A DNA stretch of 64,000 bases from Tenrec ecaudatus (lineage: Eukaryota; Chordata; Mammalia; Afrosoricida; Tenrecidae). Location of the stretch: the NCBI RefSeq assembly GCF_050624435.1, contig NC_134539.1, forward strand, positions 119,147,525 to 119,211,524, in the 5' to 3' direction. Shown piece by piece: positions 1-11,175 of the stretch. The position numbers and the translations under genes are program-made. A model generated the notes under the pieces. That model was not told the DNA's origin and searched no databases. It saw only the letters and a program-made list of their open reading frames with translations. How positions within the stretch are numbered: position 1 is the first letter of the stretch; every line of letters starts with the position of its first letter.

Positions 1-1832
1 TCCCGACACTGAGTCTCCAGGTTGTCCCCCATAGGGCCCTGGGCCATGGTGGGATGGTGTGTCTCACAGTGGGATCGGCCATGTGGTCCACTCTGTGCAT
101 TGGCTGTTCAGAGCGGGGATACTGTTCTCCAGGCTATGCTCCACCGTCTTCCTCCCCATTCCTTTGCTCCCGTGTGCTCTGATCAGACGTGTCCCTCACC
201 CCTAGCTGCAGCTTCAGTGTTGTCCTCTAAAGTAAATTCTCCTGGGGGGAGGGGCAGTTGTCCATGTAGTTTGTATGGAGGCTGAGCCCTCAGGCCCCTC
301 CACCGGCTCCCCATTCCATGTCTGCAAACTGCATTCTCATCCTGGAACACTGGCTTTAAGTCTGGCTCCTCTTTCCCTGTGGAGACACAAACAATACCAC
401 AACCCGCCTTGGGTGGGTCAGTGCCCTCTTCCCCTGCCACACAATTTTTTTCCCTTTCCTCCGACCATCCCCCTCCTTTTTAGTTGGCTACCATATGTAC
501 CTCTGGATTTGGTCTGTCCCTGCCATACCTCCTAGACCTCAGCCCTGGAGTGTTTGTATACAGTAACCTTTTCCCTGTGCCCCTTTTGCATTTTTCTTTT
601 TTCTTCTTGTAAACTTACCTCATCAGACTCATGTTATACTTGTCCTTTTGTGTTTGGCTTACTTCACTTAGCATAATTTCCTACAGGTCTTCCCAGGCAG
701 CGATGTGCTTCATGCGTTCATCACTGCTTTTTAGCGAAGCATAGTACTCCATTGTATGAATGTACAACAGTTTGTTAATCCATTCATCTGTTGATGGGAA
801 TTTGGGTTGCTTCCAACTCATTGCCCTTGTGAACTGTGCTGCAATGAACACTGGAGCACAGATGTCTGGCCTTAGTTTGTTTCTTGCCTCTTGTGGGTAT
901 ATGTCCAGTAGGGGCATTGCTGGGTTGTATGGTAGCTCAATTTCCATCTGTTTTAGAAATCGCCAAGTCGATTTTCATAGTGGCTGTACATACCTACAGG
1001 TCCACCAGCAGTGGGTGAGAGTTCCTATCTCACCACAGCCCCTCCAACACTTGTTGATTTCTGATTTTTTTAATTGGGCTACCGTTGAGGATGTTAGGTG
1101 GTATCTCATAGTTGTTTTAATTTGCATTTCTCTATGGTAATGATCAGGAACATTTTCTCATATGCTTATTGGCCATTTGGATTTCAGCCTCTGAAACTTC
1201 TGTTTAGGTCCTTTGCTCCCCTCCTCAGTGGGCAATTAGTTTTTCTCTTATTGTAAGCTTGTAAAGTACTGTAGATTTTAGTAATAAGGCCTTTGTCTGA
1301 TGTGTCATTGCTAAAGATGTTTTCCCAGTCAGTGGGCTCTCTTATTACTCTCTGGGTGAATTCTTTAAATGTACACAGGTGTCTTATCTTCAGAATATCC
1401 CACTTGTCTATTTGTGACTTCTCTGTATTTGTATCCTTCCCTATTTCTGGTAGCCTAGGTATCCCCTGTGCCAAGGTTCCCAGGTATATCCCAACTCCCT
1501 CATTATGGCCCTAATTTTGGGGGCTTTATCTCAAGGACTGTGATCCACCTTGAGTTTATTCTTGTGCATGGAGTGAGGAAAGGGTCTTGCTTCATTTTTC
1601 TGCAGGTAAATATCCATTTTTTCCAGCACCATTTATGGAAGATGGCATCTGCTTCCCATTTAATATTTTTGGGCCCTTATCAAAAATCAGTTGCCTGTGT
1701 GCTGATGTTTTTATTTCTGGGCATTCTGCTCTTTTCCATTGGGCTGAAGTCTGTCATTGTGCCAGTACCACACTCTTTTGGCTACCATGGCTATATAGTA
1801 TGTGCTAAAGTCAGGTAGAGCAAGCCCTCCCA
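1..1832 (-). mobile_element. L1 LINE, 5'-truncated: ORF2 C-terminal part and 3' UTR
   Basis: Reads on the minus strand. From about 1,832 down to 690 the translation gives L1 ORF2p C-terminal sequence in broken frames, including motifs such as PLLDIYPQEA, KQPKFPSTDEWINK and TMEYYASLK. The part from 680 down to 1 matches the 3' UTR of the plus-strand L1 at 46,407 onward in order and wording. The element is truncated at its 5' end near 1,832, where the 'LPDF' region of ORF2 stops abruptly. Its 3' end lies outside the window. Frameshifts mean no functional protein is expected. Confidence 0.9.
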
Positions 1833-2058
1833 CTTGAAACAAAAGGTTTTGTGGTCTTTTTGGTGTGTAAGTTTTCCTTTTGCTTATCTTCCCAGACTCC
1901 TTTTAATCTTCTTCCTGAAGTCACTTGGATCATATTGCAAATGGAAGACCAGGAAAGGTATCCCTCAGGTTGCACAAAAGTGTGGGTCTCCATCTCCTCC
2001 TTCCTGGGTGAAGCAGAGGCCAGACTCAAGGGCAAAGCATGATGGATTTAGACCATGT

Positions 2059-2073
2059 GGCGCCATCTGCTGG
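2059..2073 (-). promoter_or_regulatory. CTCF-core-like motif
   Basis: The minus strand reads CCAGCAGATGGCGCC. It fits the classical CTCF consensus CCASYAGRKGGCRSY at every position. It lies in the otherwise unassigned stretch 1,833-2,109, directly beside an AfroSINE. The match is seen in sequence. Occupancy and insulator function are inference. Confidence 0.45.
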
Positions 2074-2109
2074 TCACCACTGTCCCAAACATGCCAGCCC
2101 TGCTTGGTG

Positions 2110-2302
2110 AACCCCCAAACCCCAACTCACTGCCATCCAGTCAGAGCTGACCCATAGTGACCCCTGTGGGTTTGCGAGACTGTACCTGTTGACAGGAGTA
2201 GAAAGCCCAACCTTTCTCCCACGGCACTGCTGGTGGTTCTGAACTGCCAGCCATGTGGATTGCAGCCCAACCTCAAACCACTACACCACCAGGGCTCCTG
2301 CT
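2110..2302 (-). mobile_element. AfroSINE
   Basis: The reverse complement begins with a 'gagccctggtggtgtagtgg' type 5' part. It continues through 'ggcagttcagaaccaccagc' and ends in a 'tcactatgggtcagctctgactggatggcag' type segment, the order of a tRNA-related AfroSINE. It is moderately diverged. Confidence 0.85.
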
Positions 2303-3168
2303 GGGAGCAGGTAAGGACTTAAGCAATCAAGCCCAATAATAATGTCTTCATATTATCATATTATAAAGTTTAATATTAATATTTCAAGTTAATATTCATG
2401 TTTCAGATCCTTTGACACTGGGTCTCAGGGAAGTGATGCAATTGTCCCAGATCAGGCAGCTAATAAACGACAAGGCTGGTCTCACCCCCCAGAGCCGTGT
2501 CAGCCCAGCTCACTGCCTCCCGGGATGAAGTCACTGCGAGGGTGCACCAACTACATAGTTCCCAATGGTCCGCAGAACCACTCAAATGACGAGGAAAAAC
2601 AAAACCAGCCAAACGCAGCATCTCTGCTGAGCGTGCTCAGAGTGTGTCTCGACGTGGCAGCGGTTGACCCTGCGCCGATGCCCCGTCACCATCAAGCTCC
2701 CCACTTGGGACAGCCTCGTCCTGCTCAGACCCATCTCTTCCTTTTCTCCTCAAAGCTCCCAGTGGAGCAGGCAAGTTCTGTCCCAGTGGGTTTCCCCCTC
2801 CCCTGGCTGGCTGGACTTCCTGGACAGCCCCAGCTGCATTTCCTTAAGGGGGACCCACAGAGCCCCATTCTGAGAGGCCGACACGGGAACTTCTGCCATG
2901 TGGGCTCCTCCTGTGGCTGTTGGCAGTGCCCTGCTGCATGAAGAGACACGGCTGCTGGCTCCACCGAGACTCGGCAGCAACCTGCGGGGAAGTCTGCCTT
3001 CAGAGTCTATTCCCATGTGAGCCCACTCCACTCCTCCTACTTCCTACTACTATGGCTTGGTGCACAGAAGAAAGACTAATAGTATAGACCTTCGGTGATG
3101 TCGCAGGGTCCTCCTTCAAAGAGACCCGACTTCCCCTCATTCAAGGGGCTGCGGATCTGTAAACTGGC
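2303..3168. other. Unassigned non-repetitive-looking sequence
   Basis: I recognise no repeat, exon or RNA gene here. Short open frames exist on both strands, the longest about 138 codons. They have no recognisable domain, signal peptide or splice context. The sequence is moderately GC-rich and does not recur in the duplicons. Confidence 0.4.
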
Positions 3169-3684
3169 TCAGGTCTGGGAATTGACTGAATGATTGTGAC
3201 TGTCTATTCTGCTGTTCACCTGATCTACCATTCTTCCACCTGTATAGATCACGTAAATAGTTAGTAGGATTCCCATTATTTCATTCCTAGGGACACTGTG
3301 GCTAAGTAGCCAATGCCATAATTCCACATGAGACAAGTTGCTTTGATTACTATGGAAAACTTGTCTATTATAACCACACAACAGACTCTGTTGACTAAGC
3401 GATGACACCTGCCTCCTATCACCATGGGACCCAATCAGCCTCATTGTGGGAAAATATCGGAGTTCACTTAGGGCAGTTCCCACTGTTAATTCTGGTGTAC
3501 ATAAAACAGTAATCACAGAAGTCTTAAGAGATGCTGGAACCCACTTCACAAAAGTGTTCCTTATAGTGTGGTAAAGGGTATGTCCCCAGGACATCCCATT
3601 TTTTGGGTCTATGAGAATATCCTGAGAAATCCATTCCAACCTACCAATTTCTCCAAGCTTTCAGATGCCTTCCTGTACCGTGTA

Positions 3685-3690
3685 CCAAGG
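3685..3690. repeat. Target site duplication of the provirus, left copy
   Basis: The six bases ccaagg directly precede the LTR remnant and are repeated exactly at 6,310-6,315 after the other LTR end. This shows that the two outer ends belong to one integration event. Confidence 0.8.
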
Positions 3691-3715
3691 TGTTGGGGTC
3701 TCATCCAGCGAGACC

Positions 3716-5572
3716 AGGCTGTTTACAGTTAAAGCAGGTTTTTTGAGCAAGCGCAGCAGGGCTTTGGATTAGACCTTGAAGAGCAGCTCCTATGGCTGGT
3801 CCAAGGTTATGTGAGGGACCCACTCCTGTGCAGTATTTTATAAAGTCAGAAATATCGCCAGTGCGGCGGTGTGGGCGGAGAACATCCTGACAAATAGGGT
3901 TTGCATTTCATAAGCAAGGTGTTTGATAAATTCACTTTCATTTTCATCCTTGCCAACAAGTCGCTCGGCCGGCCGCGGCCGTTAAACTGCTAATAAAATC
4001 ACTATAGGGCTCCTCAGGCCCCTGCCGAATTTTTGCCAAAGAAGTGGTGGCGGAGCCCTTGGGGGGGCAAGCGACGCCAGGCCTTGAGGCCGGCGGTTTG
4101 AATTTGGGCAAGCAATCCGGGGGAAAATCGTGCCTGTTTGTTATTGGTGTCATAAGGAGCAAGGCCCTTTAATTTTTGAATGTTCCACCGCTTTGCCATC
4201 CCCTTAGCCTCGGCATTGCGGCATGCAACCTCCTTGCAGGTTTCTGTATATTCTGATTTCCAAAGAACAAAATCTCCTCCTGAGAGAACAGCACGGGCTA
4301 ACATATACCAATCATTTGGAGTAAGCCACTTTTCAGTGAGAGACTCAAGGAGGGACATGGTATAAGGGGCACACAGCAGATTTTAACTCTTTTATGTACT
4401 TGAGGCTAATGCGGCGATATTGCTGATCTTTAGTGCTAGCCTCTTGTTAGCGGATTGTTAGTACTAACCTCCTCCTCCTCATTTCCACTATCTGTGCCTG
4501 ATTGCTCATCGGAGTGATTTCCCTGTATACCTGCTGCAGGTGAGTCATCACCATCTGGGTCGCTATCAGCGCCTGTAGTTTCACTTTCGGCAGGCGCCCG
4601 TGATTTAGAGCGGGTGACGGGGAACGCAAGCGTAGTTTTAGAGGGCTTAATTTTGCCAAGCCTTGGAGCCCGAAAGACAGGCGTTCTTTCTAACGGGGGC
4701 GACGGCTCCCTGAGTACCGGGGCTCACAGGTCTAATTTCCAGCTGTTGCAAAACATTTTGTAAAGACTGGAAACCTTTGCAACACGTTTTCGTGGCTTCT
4801 TTTAAAAGTGCCCAATTAGGATGGGCGTGCGTGGTAGGAGCTGAGGCAGCAGCAGCAGGAACAGGGGCGTGCTTTCCCGGGGTATTGTACGGCGGTGGCC
4901 GGCCAGAGAATCCCGATAAGGGAGGCCAATCGGGGTTACGATAACGCGCCACCGCTTCTTCTATATCATCCCAATTAATTTCTGGGTCGGCGTTTCGTAG
5001 CGGATTTTGCGGGGCTAGAGTTTGTAAAGGGTGCCTGCAAGGGCGCTTGAGGGTTATTAGAAGGAGGGTGATTTTTATGTTCAGCAAGGGACAGGTAAAG
5101 TAATTTTGGAGGAGTTATCTCTGTCTCGGAAACAATAGAAAGGGAGTCCTGTTCTCTGGGTTTTTCTGGGGGAGGAATAGAAGGTGGAGGTGACAAACTG
5201 ACGGAGCTCGGGAGGAAGGTTTACTGCTCTTATATCCAGTTTTTAAATAATCATGCGACTGGGACACAACCTTAGAAATATCAGGGTGATAATGGTGGAT
5301 TTGCAAAATTTCCCGTATCAAAGACCGGAGATTATAGGCATCAACAGGTACTTTAGAAGGCCCAAAAGAACGATAATAATCTTGTAAACAATCCCCTACC
5401 CATAACCAACGTTTTCCGTCGATAGTTCCTTCCTGGTGGAACCAAGGACACACATCTTCCAGCAAAAGAAAAACTTTACTAAATCTATCTTTTTAACCCG
5501 AGTCCCACGTGTCTTAAGAGATGCTTTTAGTTCCTCAATGAATTTCTCGTGTGCGGAAAATGTTTGTCCCAT
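3716..5572 (-). pseudogene. gag: Broken betaretroviral-type gag
   Basis: The frame opens at 5,572 with MGQTFS, a myristoylation-type start. The matrix region follows, with [11 protein letters not shown] near 5,440. A proline-rich linker lies near 5,200-4,800. Capsid includes LTPNDWYMLARAVLSGGD near 4,330-4,270 and the major homology region RQGPEEPYSDF near 4,010. The last recognisable motif is the start of a nucleocapsid zinc knuckle, CFNCKQPG, near 3,720, which then joins LTR-end sequence. There are several breaks: a shift in early matrix, at least one in the linker, one before the major homology region and more after it. The reading frame is not intact, and the 3' part of gag beyond the first knuckle is deleted. 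Confidence 0.8.
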
Positions 5573-5795
5573 GATGTGATGCGCTGCATCGCTTACCTTA
5601 CGAGTGTTGATATCGCAGTCGGGCTGCCTGCGTTGACCTCAATGCGAGTCATCTTTCTGCGGCTCCGGCAGGGAGTGGGAGGGAACCGCAGCGGACTCGA
5701 ACTGATCTCCGGTGCTTCTCAGGAGACGGAGATTTCACTGCTCAGAATGGCCGTTCTTCGGGGAAGCAGCGTCCAGGATCAGAGACCCCTGTCGG

Positions 5796-5813
5796 GCCCC
5801 ACGTTGGGCGCCA
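5796..5813 (-). other. Retroviral primer binding site (tRNA-Lys type)
   Basis: The minus strand reads TGGCGCCCAACGTGGGGC, the lysine-tRNA primer type known from several betaretroviruses. It lies immediately downstream of the LTR end, exactly where a PBS belongs. Confidence 0.85.
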
Positions 5814-5815
5814 GT

Positions 5816-6309
5816 TGTTGGTGTCTCGTCCAGCGAGACCCTCACGTGGTGACCCGGAGGGGCAACGAACCTGGATGGAAAAAAGACACAGAGACGTGGG
5901 GCAAGACAAGTGCTGATCAAGCCCGTTTATTTTGACAAAACTCGGGGTATAGATTTACAACAGAGAAGGAAGTGGGAGGCACATATTTTACTGTGTAACA
6001 ACCAATCGGCTACATGTTCCTAATAAGGTAAAAAGGGTGCGCAACAGTACTCAAAGACGTCTGTGGTGACGTCCGCATGCAAATCAAGGCTTACCGGGTG
6101 AACTTATCACTATGTTCCTAATATGGTGGGTGCTCAGTACTTTGACTAATGGCAACAAGGTCAGTTATCGGAACTGCCCATGCTACTGAGCACGTAGCTT
6201 GAAATGTGGGGGCGAAGTTGGGCAGGAAACAAAGTCTTGCTGTTAGAAAGCGGCCAAGTTTCTGCTACGTGTCTGAGGCCAAGGTCTTAATGGCTATCGG
6301 CTCCCAACA
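5816..6309 (-). repeat. 5' LTR of the ERV-K class provirus
   Basis: About 494 bp. On the minus strand it begins TGTTGGGAGCC and ends ACACCAACA, giving the TG...CA ends and short terminal inverted repeat expected of an LTR. A polyadenylation signal AATAAA reads on the minus strand near 5,926-5,932. The primer binding site follows two to three bases after its end. Confidence 0.85.
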
Positions 6310-7469
6310 CCAAGGTAGGGCAGGTACTTCAAGTTGGTCTAATCTAGGCCATCTGGCATCCATGCTTCAGTGAACAAACCAAATAAAAAATGAGATCCTC
6401 TCTTAGTCTCTCTTGCAGAGACATTGAAAGAAGAGTCTGTGCTTAGGGGTCCCATATCCAGAAACTCAGACCAGTCTAATATTACATTTTGTGCACCAGT
6501 ATCCCTACACCCTTAGTAACCATTTCCAGGGATATTCCCCAGGCTTCTGCTTGTAAATATTTGAAAACTCAAGATCTTTGTGAGTATAGGGTTCTTCTTC
6601 TTGGGTAATCGTCTCAACCTCACCTTTAGGAGATTCCTGAGACTTAATTTGAGTTACAGGTCTAGTGGAAATAATGGGTGGTGAGGGTGTTTCCTGGGTG
6701 CTCTCAGTGATATCTTGTAAGGCATTTCCCTCAGGCAATGCACCTGATGTAGCTCCACCTGGCATATCAACTTGAACACTTTGACTATCTGCTAAGGTGT
6801 GCGTTGTTTTATTGATAGTGAATTAATACTTTCAGCTAGAAGGGGTGGATCTATTGACTGGGGTGGGTCAATTGTCTCCAGGGGCTCAATATCCTCCTCT
6901 TCTGGATCATCAGCCCATATGTTCCCATCCCATGTTTCTGGGTCCCAATTCTCCCCAATCACTTTGGTATCAGACACTGCTCTAGATCTGCAATTCAGCT
7001 GATGTTGCATAATAAGATGTCGCATAATAAGACTCTAGACCTGGTTTTCAGCAATGTCAGCTCTATTACTAGAGGAGAGAAGGCTCTCTGTAGTACAGTC
7101 AGAACCTTTCAAATCTGTTAGTCTACACTTTAGGTGCACTTCAGAGGCTCTGAGACCATACCTCTCTCCTTAATCACACTTTCCATTGCAAGAAGGACCA
7201 GCCAACCAGCTTCCCTATATTTGTCATGCTGACAAAACTCCTGGAAAATATCAAAGATACGATCACTCAAAGCCTCTCCTTTAACCAGCACCTCATCTAT
7301 AGGTAGTGATACTGTAGTTATTAGCTTTGTTAATTCACACCATGGATTAGGAAGAGTAGCAGACTTATTCATGTTTTGGGGCATAAAAGTAGCATTATTA
7401 GTGCTGTTAAGACCAATCAGGCTGGAGAGCCAATTTAAGAAGCCCATATTTATTATTTTATTTATCTAA

Positions 7470-8000
7470 AAGCACTACTGTACCAAATATGTTGGAGAGG
7501 GTTCTCTAGAGAAACAAAACCAGAATGCTAATAATTATATATATATATTTATACAGATAGATATATAGCATAAGAAATAAACAGTTAATTAAATTATAGA
7601 GTAGTACAAAGTGCTCAGTGCAACTCACTCTCATGAGACAGCTGTGAGACACTGGCAGTCCTTCAAGTCTTGAGGACCACCAGGTAGTCCTCTGTAGAGT
7701 AATTCAGGCTACCCAGGCACAGGCAGCAATCAGCAAGGCAGGTCACCAACAGTCAGGTAGATGACAGGGTCCGATAGTCCCCAGCTCAAGAGATGTAAAT
7801 TCCAGTGGTGTGGTAAAGCAGTCTTGAAGGAACCTCAAATTACAGCAACACAGTCTATGGGTTAGGTGTCCCACAGGTAGTGTAGCTTGCAAATTGAGGC
7901 ACAGAACCAGCAAGGGAAAAGAGCCAGAAAAAGAGAAGGCTCACCGAGTCATTTGTGTCTCCGCCCTTCAATTAACCCCACATGTGTTTCTCGGCCAGGT
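7470..8000. other. Unassigned repeat-like sequence with a TA-rich run
   Basis: It starts with 'gttctctagagaaacaaaacc' followed by an AT-rich stretch near 7,535-7,565, a pattern common at the edge of old interspersed repeats. No family could be assigned and no coding potential was recognised. Confidence 0.3.
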
Positions 8001-8004
8001 TGGC

Positions 8005-8098
8005 GCAATAAACTAACAACCTCAGTGCTTGACACAATGGGTGGATGGATGGTTTGTGATAAGAGTTTTAGAAGCCGAAAATAAAATGATAAAAAGAA
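8005..8098 (+). mobile_element. L1 3'-end fragment
   Basis: The segment 'tggatggtttgtgataagag' leading to 'aataaaatgat' is the terminal part of the L1 3' UTR seen repeatedly elsewhere (for example 17,950-18,010). It is followed by an A-rich tail. Confidence 0.7.
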
Positions 8099-8149
8099 AG
8101 AAAAAAAGAAAAATATTTATAGCTTTGGACACCCAAAGGGAAGGTCTAT

Positions 8150-9010
8150 TTAGTCCTATATGGTCTTTATGAGTCAGAATCAACTCGATGGCTATGAATT
8201 TGGTTTTCTTTTTGAGTATTCTTATGAGGAGACCTGGTGCTGCTGCTGGTAAGTGCAGGCCTGCTAGCTTCAAGGTCAGAAGTTCAAACCCATCAGCTAC
8301 TCCTTGGGAGGAAGATGAAATGGGATGAGGCTTTCTGCTCCTGGAAACATTTCCAGTCTCAGAATCCCAGACAGGCAGTTCTATTCCATTCTATATGATC
8401 ACATGAGTCAGATTTGACTCAGTGGCAAAGGATTTGGTTTGTGGCATATACCTCAGGAACCCTGGTGGCATAGTGGGTTACACATAGGACCGTTAACTAC
8501 AAGGTGGGAAGGGCAAACCCACCAGTCACCCTGAGTGAGAAAGATGAGACTTTCTGTTCTCCTAAATACTGACAGTCTCAAACCAACAGAGACAGTTCTC
8601 CTTGGTCCTATACAGTGTCTATGGGTTGGAATAGATTTGACGGCAGTAGGTGGGTTTTGGTTTTCGGTGTGTACTTAAACAGAAAGAGGCGTGGTAGAAA
8701 GATGAAGTTATCTGTTTCCATAAAGTGTGACAGCTGTGGAAAGCCTTTACAGGTCTGGCTATGAGTTGGAGTCTGAGGGATGGCAGTGGGTTCGTTTGTC
8801 ATATACTTAGGAGCCTTGAGGCACACTGGGTTAAGCACTTGGTTGCCAACTGAAAGGTTGGGAGTTTGAATTCACCATCCTTCCCTTAGGACAAAGATGT
8901 GATACTGTGCTTTTGTAAAGATTTACAGCCTTGAAAATTCAATGGGTAGTTCAAGGTTTCCCTACACATTTCAGTGAGTCAGATAGACTGGTGATAGTTT
9001 AGTGTTTGGT
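8150..9010 (+). mobile_element. Cluster of AfroSINEs in the same orientation
   Basis: At least three recognisable AfroSINE units lie head to tail: about 8,224-8,440, 8,450-8,665 and 8,808-9,010. Partial 3' units lie at about 8,150-8,210 and 8,665-8,800. Each fuller unit has the tRNA-like 5' part ('ccctggtggcatagtgg' type) and the 'gagtcagat..gac' type 3' part. All are considerably diverged. Confidence 0.75.
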
Positions 9011-9185
9011 GCATGTACTTAATGAAGGACTCAACTCCTGGATGCAGGGGCCAGGAATTCTCAACTTTCTCACTGCAGACAGACAAAAGTTAATAGGGGC
9101 AAGAAGGGATGGTGTGGTTCTTCCCTGGAGTTGATCAGCATGCAGAGTGTAGTCATACTCCAGGGCCCCTTCATACACCATTTGT

Positions 9186-10058
9186 TTTCTTTTTAAAATA
9201 ATTTTATTAGGGGCTCATAAAACTCTTATCACAATCCATGCAATCGTCAATTGTGTAAAGCTAATTTGTACATTCATTGCCCTCGTCATTCTCAAAACAT
9301 TTGCTCTACACCTAAGCCCCTGCCATCAGCTCCTCGTTTTCCCCTCCCTCCTCACTACCCACCTCCCTCATGAACCCTTCATAATATATAAATTATTATT
9401 TTGTCATCTCTTGCACTGTCCGACGTCTTCCTTCACCCATTTTTCTGTTTTCCGTTCCCCAGGGAGGAGGTTATATGTAGATCCTTGTAATTAGTTCCCC
9501 CTTTCCAACCCACCCTTCCTCTATCCTCCCAGTATCGCCACTCACACCACCGGTCCTGAAGTGAACACCCTCCCTGGATTCCCTGTGTTTCCAGTTCCTA
9601 TCTGTACCAGTGTCCATCCTCTGGTCTAGCCATATTTGTAAGGTAGCATTGGGATCCTGATATTGAGGGCGGAGGGGAAGCATTTAGAAACTAGTGGAGA
9701 GTGGTATGTTTCAGCGCTGCTACGTTGGACCCTGACTGGCTAATCTCCTCCCCGAGACCCTTCTGTAAGAGGATGTCAGGGGTCTATAAACGGGCTTTGG
9801 GTCTCTACTCCACACTCCACTCCCCCTCATTCATAATGATATGATTTTTTTTTGTTCTGATGATGCCTGATATCTTGGACAACTCATGATCGCACAGGCT
9901 GGTGTGCTTCTTCCATGTGGCCTTTGTTGCTTCAGAGCTAGATGGCTGTTTGTTTACCTTCAAGCCTTTCAGACCCCAGATGCTGTATCTTTTGATAGCC
10001 AGGCACTATCAGCTTTCTTCTCCACATTTCCTTATGCATGCATCTGTCTTTAGCTGAA
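9186..10058 (-). mobile_element. L1 3' UTR fragment (3' end at 9,186)
   Basis: It starts at its 3' end with 'aataattttattaggggctc', the complement of the L1 polyadenylation region. It runs through the standard L1 3' UTR order to about 10,058, where the sequence flips to the plus orientation. Confidence 0.85.
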
Positions 10059-10348
10059 CATGATAGTGGGACACAAGGAAAGACAAAGGAAATAGAGGAA
10101 AGAGCTAGGAGGCAAAGGCACTTATAGAGGTCTAAATACAGGCATGTACATATGCAAATATATCTATATATGAGGATGGGGAAATAGATCTATGTGCACA
10201 TATTTACAGATTTAGTATTAAGGTAGCAGATGGACATTGGGTCTCCACTCAAGTACTCCCTCAATGCAAGAACACTTTGTTCTATTAAACTGACATTCTG
10301 TGATACTCACCTTCTCGACACAATCTCTGAAGACAAAGCGGGTGAAGA

Positions 10349-11175
10349 CCGTATATACTCATGTATAAAAGCCGAGTTTTTCAGCACAAAAAGGTGCTGA
10401 AAAACTGGGGTTCGGCTTATACATGGGTCAGTGGTACCAAGCGAGGTGTAACATCTCACTGTTCATTCAAAGCCCCGCAGGGTTTGAATGTTTGTTCATT
10501 CACATCTGGTTAAGCCTGATTAACAAAAGGAGGAAATCTCATGAAGCCTGACATAGAGGTAATAGCAAAGTGGGTTCTAGATGCATGGGAAGGCATTCCA
10601 GAAGACATGGTGCAACGTGCCTTCCAGAAATGTAGTATTAGTAATGCTATGGATGGCAGTGAAAACTGAGCTTTGTATGAAAATGACAGCAGTGATGGTG
10701 ATGACAGCGATCACAGTGAGGACAGCGTCTATGATGACCTCACACCAGCTGAAGCTCTGCATTGGGATGCAGACGATGATGCAGAATCCAGTTTTGAAGG
10801 ATTTTAACTGTTTACATTTTAGCTTGGTTGCTGATTGAGCTCAGGGAATAGTACTCTTAAAGTATGATTGTTGATACCTTATTATTTTTGTTGAACCTAT
10901 TTTCTACTTACTGTGCTAGTTTACTAATGTTAAATGACTTGATGTCCTTTTGTTTATGTTTTTTATTTAAAATAAATATTTGAATATATTACCCCACTGA
11001 TGACTCAATTTTTAGTAATTTTTATTTTCATTTGTTTGAATTATTGAAACTCACCAATAGCTTCTGCATTTCCACCCTAGGCTTATACTCGAGTCAATCA
11101 GATTTTCTGGTTTCCCAGGTAATAATTAGGTACGTCGGCTTATACGTGGGTAAGCTTATATTCGAGTATATACGG
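10349..11175 (+). mobile_element. Tigger/pogo- or mariner-like DNA transposon
   Basis: Ends are near-perfect inverted repeats: ccgtatatactcatgtata on the left and, read on the other strand, ccgtatatactcgaatata on the right. A second foldback lies just inside the left end (about 10,370-10,427). The interior contains the C-terminal part of a transposase-like frame. Length is about 827 bp, so it is internally deleted and non-autonomous. The flanks are ga on the left and ta on the right, so a TA target duplication is not clean. It is inserted in an L1 3' UTR. Confidence 0.75.
10541..10807 (+). pseudogene. Transposase C-terminal remnant
   Basis: The frame from 10,541 carries VQRAFQKCSISNAMDGSEN. 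This resembles the 'SFKKCGISNALDG' motif I associate with pogo/Tigger-type transposases. One in-frame stop (10,667-10,669) is followed by an acidic serine/aspartate-rich tail ending at a second stop at 10,805. The catalytic domain is absent. It cannot mobilise anything by itself. Confidence 0.6.

Larger units (their letters stand above)
3691..6309 (-). mobile_element. Internally deleted betaretrovirus-like (ERV-K class) mini-provirus
   Basis: On the minus strand the order is a full 5' LTR (6,309-5,816), a lysine-tRNA type primer binding site, a leader, and gag from 5,572. Gag runs into the first nucleocapsid zinc knuckle near 3,720. The last roughly 25 bases of a 3' LTR (3,715-3,691) follow directly. 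Both outer ends are flanked by the same six bases, ccaagg (3,685-3,690 and 6,310-6,315), the target duplication size typical of betaretroviruses. Protease, polymerase, envelope and nearly all of the 3' LTR are missing. The element sits inside the older ERV remnant. It is a fossil with no coding capacity. Confidence 0.85.
3169..7447 (-). pseudogene. Old ERV gag-like remnant, split by a younger provirus
   Basis: Minus-strand frames at 7,447-7,130, 7,025-6,792, 6,765-6,505, a frameshifted piece at 6,504-6,316 and 3,639-3,169 read like one degraded retroviral gag. The first frame starts MGFLNWL, a possible myristoylation start. The middle is acidic and contains KPGEYPWKWLLRV, followed after a frameshift by WDTGAQNV. 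The last frame carries RNTFVKWVPASLK and ELWHWLLSH. These word patterns resemble class III (ERV-L-like) or related gag capsids from memory; the family is not certain. The reading order resumes on the far side of the 3,691-6,309 provirus, so this element is older. Stops and frameshifts make it non-coding. No LTR was identified for it. Confidence 0.5.

Noticed and set aside
2525..2941. 138-codon frame in unique sequence
   Set aside because: No recognisable domain, signal peptide, splice structure or overlapping support; frames of this length occur by chance in GC-rich DNA.
3691..3958. Apparent short 268-bp LTR with TGTTGG...CCAACA ends
   Set aside because: Most of it translates in pieces as capsid and nucleocapsid sequence (for example FIKHLAYE and FNCKQPG), so it is gag. 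Only the last ~25 bases are LTR.
6505..7447. Possible domesticated gag gene
   Set aside because: The gag-like frames are interrupted by several stops and frameshifts and by a provirus insertion; no open gene remains.
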